Origin: Gallionella sp.
Lineage (GTDB): Bacteria > Pseudomonadota > Gammaproteobacteria > Burkholderiales > Gallionellaceae
NCBI GenBank assembly: GCA_024654105.1
Contig: JANLID010000151.1
Coordinates: 1 to 9,774, forward strand
Reading direction: 5' to 3'
Length of the DNA: 9,774 nucleotides
Numbering within the stretch: position 1 is the stretch's first letter; every line of letters begins with the position of its first letter. The notes under the pieces were generated by a model, which worked only from the letters and a program-made list of their open reading frames with translations, was not told the origin of the DNA and did no database searches. Below, one piece after another: positions 6,116-9,774 of this stretch. Made by a program: the position numbers and the translations under genes.

Positions 6116-7627
6116 ATGTTATCAAGTAAAAAAATAATAGATTCAACAGGTATTTCCAGGGCAACATTAAATAACTACATTAACCTTGGCTTACTGTCTA
6201 AACCGGTGGTTAGCAATCCGGGGAGCGGGGCCGACGGGCCGCGTCAACTCGGCTTTTTTCCGGACGACAGCATCGAACGTATCAGCGAGATTCAGCGGCT
6301 TAAACGGGAGGGTTACAGTATGGCTAAAATAGCCGCTCATCTGGGCGCATCGTCTCAATCCGGCGAAACGCAGACACCACTTGCTACCATGATACCTCCC
6401 TCCCCTCCCCCAGCAGCGAACCTGCAGTCGATTCCGGCCAACGAGGCCAATGTACCCTCCGGTCTGCGCGTCACCATCGAAGACATCGCCTTTCCCGCCT
6501 ACATGGTGAACCACAGTTTCGAACTGGTCTGGTTCAACGATGCCGCCCGCAATCACGTCTTCCGCGGACTCGACAAGCTGCCGCCAACCAGCGAGGGCCG
6601 CAACCTGTTCCGCCTGCTCGCAGCCGGCGGGGTGGCATCTGATATGGCCAATCTGCTGCGTTTTCACGTTACTCTCGCCAAAGGTCGCCTCAGTCCGGAA
6701 CGCTTCGCCGACGGCTGTCACGGGATCAACTCCAAGGCTTTCACCTGGCTGCAGGATACCTACGCCGCAGCTGTTGCGGAGCCGCCGAAACCAGTTTCGG
6801 ACGGCCTAGTCGCCACGGCCGACGGCGTCAGCCGCGCCTATGTTTCGCTATTCCGTGAGGGAATTTTTATCGTGCTGACACCCGAGGACCACGGGGCAGA
6901 CTCGATGCTTGAATTTCTCGCCCGTCGCGATGAGGTGATCCGAAACCTCCTGCAGCGGCGCATGCCGGTACTGACCGATCTAGCGGTGCTGGTGGCCGAC
7001 CTGCAAGGCTCGGTGCGCATCTGCTCAGAACTGCCGCCGGACGAATACTTCAGCTTGATCAATGACATCTGGGCAGCGATGGGACCGATATTCCGCAAGT
7101 ACCACGGCACCTACGGCAAGCATGTCGGCGACGGCATGGTTTATTACTTCTTCCCCCAGCCCGACAGCAATTACCTGTTCAACGCCCTGGCCTGCGCGAC
7201 CGAGATACGCGAGGAGATCAAACACCTTTCCAAGCGCTGGCAGCTGCAGAAGAACTGGCTCAACGAACTCTATCTGAACACCGGCATTACCGATGGCCAG
7301 GAATGGCTCGGCACTTTCCGCTCAAGCACCAGTGTCGAGTTCATCGTGCTTGGTGACACCATCAACCAGGCAGCGCGCATTTCCGATTTCGCCCGCTTCG
7401 GCGGCATCTGGGCCACCAAGAGCCTGATCGGCAAGCTGCCACAAGAGTCACGCGAGCGAGTACATTTCGGTGTGCATCGCAAAGCCGATAGTGGCCGCGA
7501 AGTATTCGTGCCGACCAGCTTCGCCACCGTCGCCTCACTGGTCGAGGCCACCGAAGACACTAGCTGCAAGCTGCGCGATATCGCCACCGTGCCAATTACC
7601 GAGATCGTGGATGTTATCGGGACGTAA
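6116..7627 (+). CDS. MerR-like HTH / PAS-like / class III nucleotide cyclase fusion
   Basis: 503-residue soluble protein with no signal or membrane segment. Residues 1-77 look like a MerR-type winged helix: KIIDSTGISRATLNNYINLGLL, then a helix containing IQRLKREGYSMAKIAAHL. A Pro-rich linker follows (89-115). Residues about 117-160 (IEDIAFPAYMVNHSFELVWFNDAARN) resemble a PAS-type sensor; 160-280 is unassigned. Residues about 285-450 are a class III adenylate/guanylate cyclase domain: metal Asp D295 (VADLQGS), K335 and D339 (GKHVGDGM), then GDTINQAARIS with the transition-state residues N417 and R421. All catalytic positions appear kept, so it should make cAMP or cGMP. The position usually Thr or Asp for adenine choice seems to be Ile410, so the substrate is open. 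The ATG has a strong AAGGTGATC ribosome site. The gene stands alone, divergent from surE and convergent with fimV. Cyclase is confident, MerR good, PAS moderate. Confidence 0.9.
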   Translation: MLSSKKIIDSTGISRATLNNYINLGLLSKPVVSNPGSGADGPRQLGFFPDDSIERISEIQRLKREGYSMAKIAAHLGASSQSGETQTPLATMIPPSPPPAANLQSIPANEANVPSGLRVTIEDIAFPAYMVNHSFELVWFNDAARNHVFRGLDKLPPTSEGRNLFRLLAAGGVASDMANLLRFHVTLAKGRLSPERFADGCHGINSKAFTWLQDTYAAAVAEPPKPVSDGLVATADGVSRAYVSLFREGIFIVLTPEDHGADSMLEFLARRDEVIRNLLQRRMPVLTDLAVLVADLQGSVRICSELPPDEYFSLINDIWAAMGPIFRKYHGTYGKHVGDGMVYYFFPQPDSNYLFNALACATEIREEIKHLSKRWQLQKNWLNELYLNTGITDGQEWLGTFRSSTSVEFIVLGDTINQAARISDFARFGGIWATKSLIGKLPQESRERVHFGVHRKADSGREVFVPTSFATVASLVEATEDTSCKLRDIATVPITEIVDVIGT

Positions 7628-7785
7628 TCGCACTATAGCCGCACCGACCCGCATCTCGTGGCGCGCGCTTTTTGCGGGAATTGCCGCGTCATTGCGCTTC
7701 GTTTCAAAAATAGTTTTGCAAGAAGCTCAAGTGTGATGGTTTCAGTGAGTGTGGTGAGGTGGCGCAGAAGGTGTACGTTCTGAAC

Positions 7786-7812
7786 CAAAACGGCAGCTCA
7801 ATTGAGCTGCCG
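7786..7812 (-). terminator. Rho-independent terminator of fimV
   Basis: Bases 7791-7812 are a perfect 22-bp palindrome, folding as a 9-bp GC-rich stem (CGGCAGCTC with GAGCTGCCG) and an AATT loop. On the minus strand it is followed by TTTTGG. It begins 18 bp after the fimV stop. The T-run is short but the placement is right. On the plus strand no T-run follows, so it may act weakly or not at all on transcripts of the cyclase gene. The rest of 7628-7785 shows no gene. Confidence 0.7.
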
Positions 7813-7830
7813 CTTCGACAAACTGCATTA

Positions 7831-9774
7831 TCAACTGAGTTGATTGAGCAAGGATTGCGCGGCCTCACGCTGCCCCTCATCACCTTCGCGCAAAACCTCC
7901 TCAAGAATTTCGCGCGCACCGGTCGCATCTCCCATTTCCTGATAAGCCCTGGCCAAATCAAGCTTGGTGGCGACTTCATGCCAATGTTCATCCTTGGCCT
8001 CCGGTGCCGATTCATTTGGCTCTGCAATATCATCCAGATTCAAACTTATTCCGGCCAGACCGGCATCGGTTGGTTGTGTTGCGGGCGCAGGCTTCTCGGC
8101 CACATCCTCAATCGGAAAGTCCAGCGTGAACTCCATGCCGCCGTCGGCTTGCGCAGGTTCTGAAGGCTTGGCGAGTTCAGGCTGTGCCGCCGGTGTGGGT
8201 AGATGAGTAGAGGTAATATCAAAAATCAGATCATCCATATCGGACGATGCGGTTTTTTCAGCCTGCCCGGCAGCAGCCGGCATCGAGGGACTGGTTGAGG
8301 TAATATCAAAATCCATCCCGATCGGCGTAGCCAGCGAAGGGCTAGTAGAAGTCACATCAAAATCCATCGTCGCCACCTTGGCCGCCTCCGTGTCGGCAGC
8401 ATTCAGGGCTGTGGTGCTTTCCGTATCAGCCAGGAATTCCTGCTCCGGTAATGCGGCAGATTCTTCAGACGACATACCCAAATCAAAATCCACTTCTGAA
8501 GCCGACGCTTCATGAGCCGCGCCAGGCGTTGCTCCAAGCGCCGTTGTTTGCATGGTTGCGCTGTCAGCGTCTTCGAGGGTTCCAGCACCGCTATACATCG
8601 GATTATTCGGCTCCAGCTTGCGCCCCATTGCGGCGGCCTGTTGCCAGGCTTCTTCATCGCCGGAATCCTGCAATTGGCGCGCAATGGCAGAGAAAGAATT
8701 CGCATCCTTGCGGTTTGCGTAAATACCCAGCAGCTTGAGATGAATCTGGTGATTATTTGGCGTGTTTCGCAGTGCCTCTTTCAGAATCTCTTCCGCCTGC
8801 GCGTCGCGCCCAAAATTAAGGAACAGATCGGCCTCACTGATCGGATCGACTTCATCCGGTTGATGAGCCGCTTGTTCGGCACTGGTCGCAGCCGCACTGG
8901 TAAAATCGCCGGTATCGGGAGAGGGCGTAACCGGTGCAGCGATATGCGTTATCGCGCTGGTCGCTTCACCCTGCGCTCTGATTGCGCTAACAGAAGTTTG
9001 CCTGCGCCGGTTCAGCATAAAACCGATGCCTCCCAAGCCAAGCAAGACCGCAACTCCGCCGGCGAGATAAAGCGGCTCACCGAGAATCTGGTCAAGCAAA
9101 GAGGGTTCCGGTTCAACCACCTTTGGTTTTGGCTTGGCGACAGGCTTCGGCTTTACCGCACTTGCTGCTGCAACTTCACTGGCCGCTGCTTCGGATTTCA
9201 GTTGGGCGAGGCGCTGCATATCCTTGAGATTTTTTTCCAGCAATACGGCGCGCGCTTGCTCTTCCTTTGATGCTTTGGCCTTGGCAATCGCATTTTCCTG
9301 TGCGGCATTCTTCTTACCCTCTGCGGAGGCAGATTTTCCGATCGCACCTGCCGCAGCCTGATCCCCGGGCGCCTCGCCCTTGGACAGCTTCAATACCTCT
9401 TTGGCGGATTCTTTGGCAACCGGCGCCCTGTCAGCGATCGAACTGGTAATTTTTCCGGTGGCAACTTGCTGTGCATCCTGCGACTGACTTGCGACCGCGG
9501 CGGCACTGGCCAGCTTTTGCCGGTAGGTATTCCAGTCGGCCACCTGAGCGCGAATTTCTTTTGTCGCATCAGACTGCGCCACATTCATCAACTCGCCCTG
9601 ATCCGGCAAACGCAATATCTTGCCGGCTCTGATACGGTTCATGTTTTTTCCGTCAAACTGCTCCGCATTGGCGCGATACATAGCTACCAACATCCGCTCC
9701 AGACTCACGTCGGCCGATTTGTTTTGTGCTGCAATCTTGCTCAGCGTATCGCCACGCGTGACAGTGATATTGCC
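7831..9774 (-). CDS. fimV: FimV/HubP-type polar hub protein (N-terminus missing)
   Basis: 647 residues are visible. The frame is open to the right edge, so the N-terminal signal peptide and domain are outside. Numbering from the edge, the fragment opens with a LysM domain (VTRGDTLSKIAAQN, then RANAEQFDGKNMNRIRAGKILRLPD, about 3-57). A long Ala/Lys/Gln-rich, partly coiled-coil region follows (70-220), then one membrane segment (LYLAGGVAVLLGLGGIGFML, about 235-254) followed by RRRQ. An acidic cytoplasmic region carries TPR-like helices (SEADLFLNFGRDAQAEEILKEAL, about 313-400). The conserved FimV C-terminal motif is ATKLDLARAYQEMGDATGAREILEEVLREG (602-631). This is the FimV/HubP layout: binds septal and polar peptidoglycan and organises type IV pilus and polar machinery. 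In many betaproteobacteria truA follows fimV; here a terminator and a convergent cyclase gene follow instead. Confidence 0.93.
   Translation of the reverse strand, partial: GNITVTRGDTLSKIAAQNKSADVSLERMLVAMYRANAEQFDGKNMNRIRAGKILRLPDQGELMNVAQSDATKEIRAQVADWNTYRQKLASAAAVASQSQDAQQVATGKITSSIADRAPVAKESAKEVLKLSKGEAPGDQAAAGAIGKSASAEGKKNAAQENAIAKAKASKEEQARAVLLEKNLKDMQRLAQLKSEAAASEVAAASAVKPKPVAKPKPKVVEPEPSLLDQILGEPLYLAGGVAVLLGLGGIGFMLNRRRQTSVSAIRAQGEATSAITHIAAPVTPSPDTGDFTSAAATSAEQAAHQPDEVDPISEADLFLNFGRDAQAEEILKEALRNTPNNHQIHLKLLGIYANRKDANSFSAIARQLQDSGDEEAWQQAAAMGRKLEPNNPMYSGAGTLEDADSATMQTTALGATPGAAHEASASEVDFDLGMSSEESAALPEQEFLADTESTTALNAADTEAAKVATMDFDVTSTSPSLATPIGMDFDITSTSPSMPAAAGQAEKTASSDMDDLIFDITSTHLPTPAAQPELAKPSEPAQADGGMEFTLDFPIEDVAEKPAPATQPTDAGLAGISLNLDDIAEPNESAPEAKDEHWHEVATKLDLARAYQEMGDATGAREILEEVLREGDEGQREAAQSLLNQLS
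8197..8367 (-). repeat. Triplicated FD[IV]TST motif within fimV
   Basis: Three copies of a short acidic/Ser-Thr motif lie in the cytoplasmic part of FimV: MDFDVTSTSPS (8335-8367), MDFDITSTSPS (8284-8316) and LIFDITSTHLP (8197-8229). The DNA shares GGTAATATCAAAA-type words in two copies. A related MEFTLDFPIED follows nearer the C-terminus. The linkers between copies differ in length, which suggests old duplication followed by drift. Confidence 0.75.

Noticed and set aside
7648..7678. CCCGCA/TGCGGG inverted repeat after the cyclase gene as its terminator
   Set aside because: Only a 6-bp stem with a 19-base loop and no following T-run.
7704..8163. Frames on both strands across the fimV 3' end and terminator
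   Set aside because: They run over the terminator palindrome and antisense or out of frame through the conserved FimV C-terminal motif.

Overview
The window looks like chromosomal DNA of a betaproteobacterium. Two things suggest this: a surE-pcm-nlpD operon and a FimV-type polar hub protein with a LysM domain, one membrane segment and the FimV C-terminal motif. A Nitrosomonadales/Gallionellaceae-like iron or sulfur oxidiser is my best guess, but that is inference from gene content and moderate GC, not a database match. Both window edges cut genes: the 5' part of a GGDEF-EAL protein is missing on the left, and the N-terminus of FimV is missing on the right.

Layout, left to right. (1) Positions 2-1162 (+): the end of a c-di-GMP turnover protein with intact GGDEF and EAL signatures. 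(2) It converges on a minus-strand pair: a radical SAM protein (2456-3331) followed 24 bp later by an NnrS-family membrane protein (1202-2431). (3) A 112-bp inverted repeat (3315-3426) made of two facing copies of a REP-like element fills the gap between the radical SAM gene and nlpD. (4) surE, pcm and nlpD (5783 down to 3431, minus) are coupled by two 4-base ATGA overlaps. rpoS, the usual gene after nlpD, is absent here. (5) An AT-rich divergent intergenic region (5784-6115) carries a candidate surE -10 element, a degraded tRNA-3'-end-like sequence and a cluster of alternating GACA/TGTC half-sites. (6) Positions 6116-7627 (+): an unusual single protein joining a MerR-like DNA-binding domain, a PAS-like sensor domain and a class III nucleotide cyclase domain. 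(7) A 203-bp spacer with a strong hairpin terminator, then fimV on the minus strand to the right edge.

How the genes fit together. The window holds two second-messenger enzymes (c-di-GMP and a probable cAMP/cGMP cyclase) near FimV. In Pseudomonas aeruginosa FimV is known to act upstream of the class III cyclase CyaB in type IV pilus control, so the cyclase-fimV neighbourhood is suggestive. SurE, Pcm and NlpD are stress-survival, protein-repair and cell-separation functions. NnrS and its radical SAM partner point to nitrosative or metal/haem stress. The most novel item is the MerR-PAS-cyclase fusion together with the half-site array in its own promoter, which would fit a self-regulated transcription factor that also makes a cyclic nucleotide.
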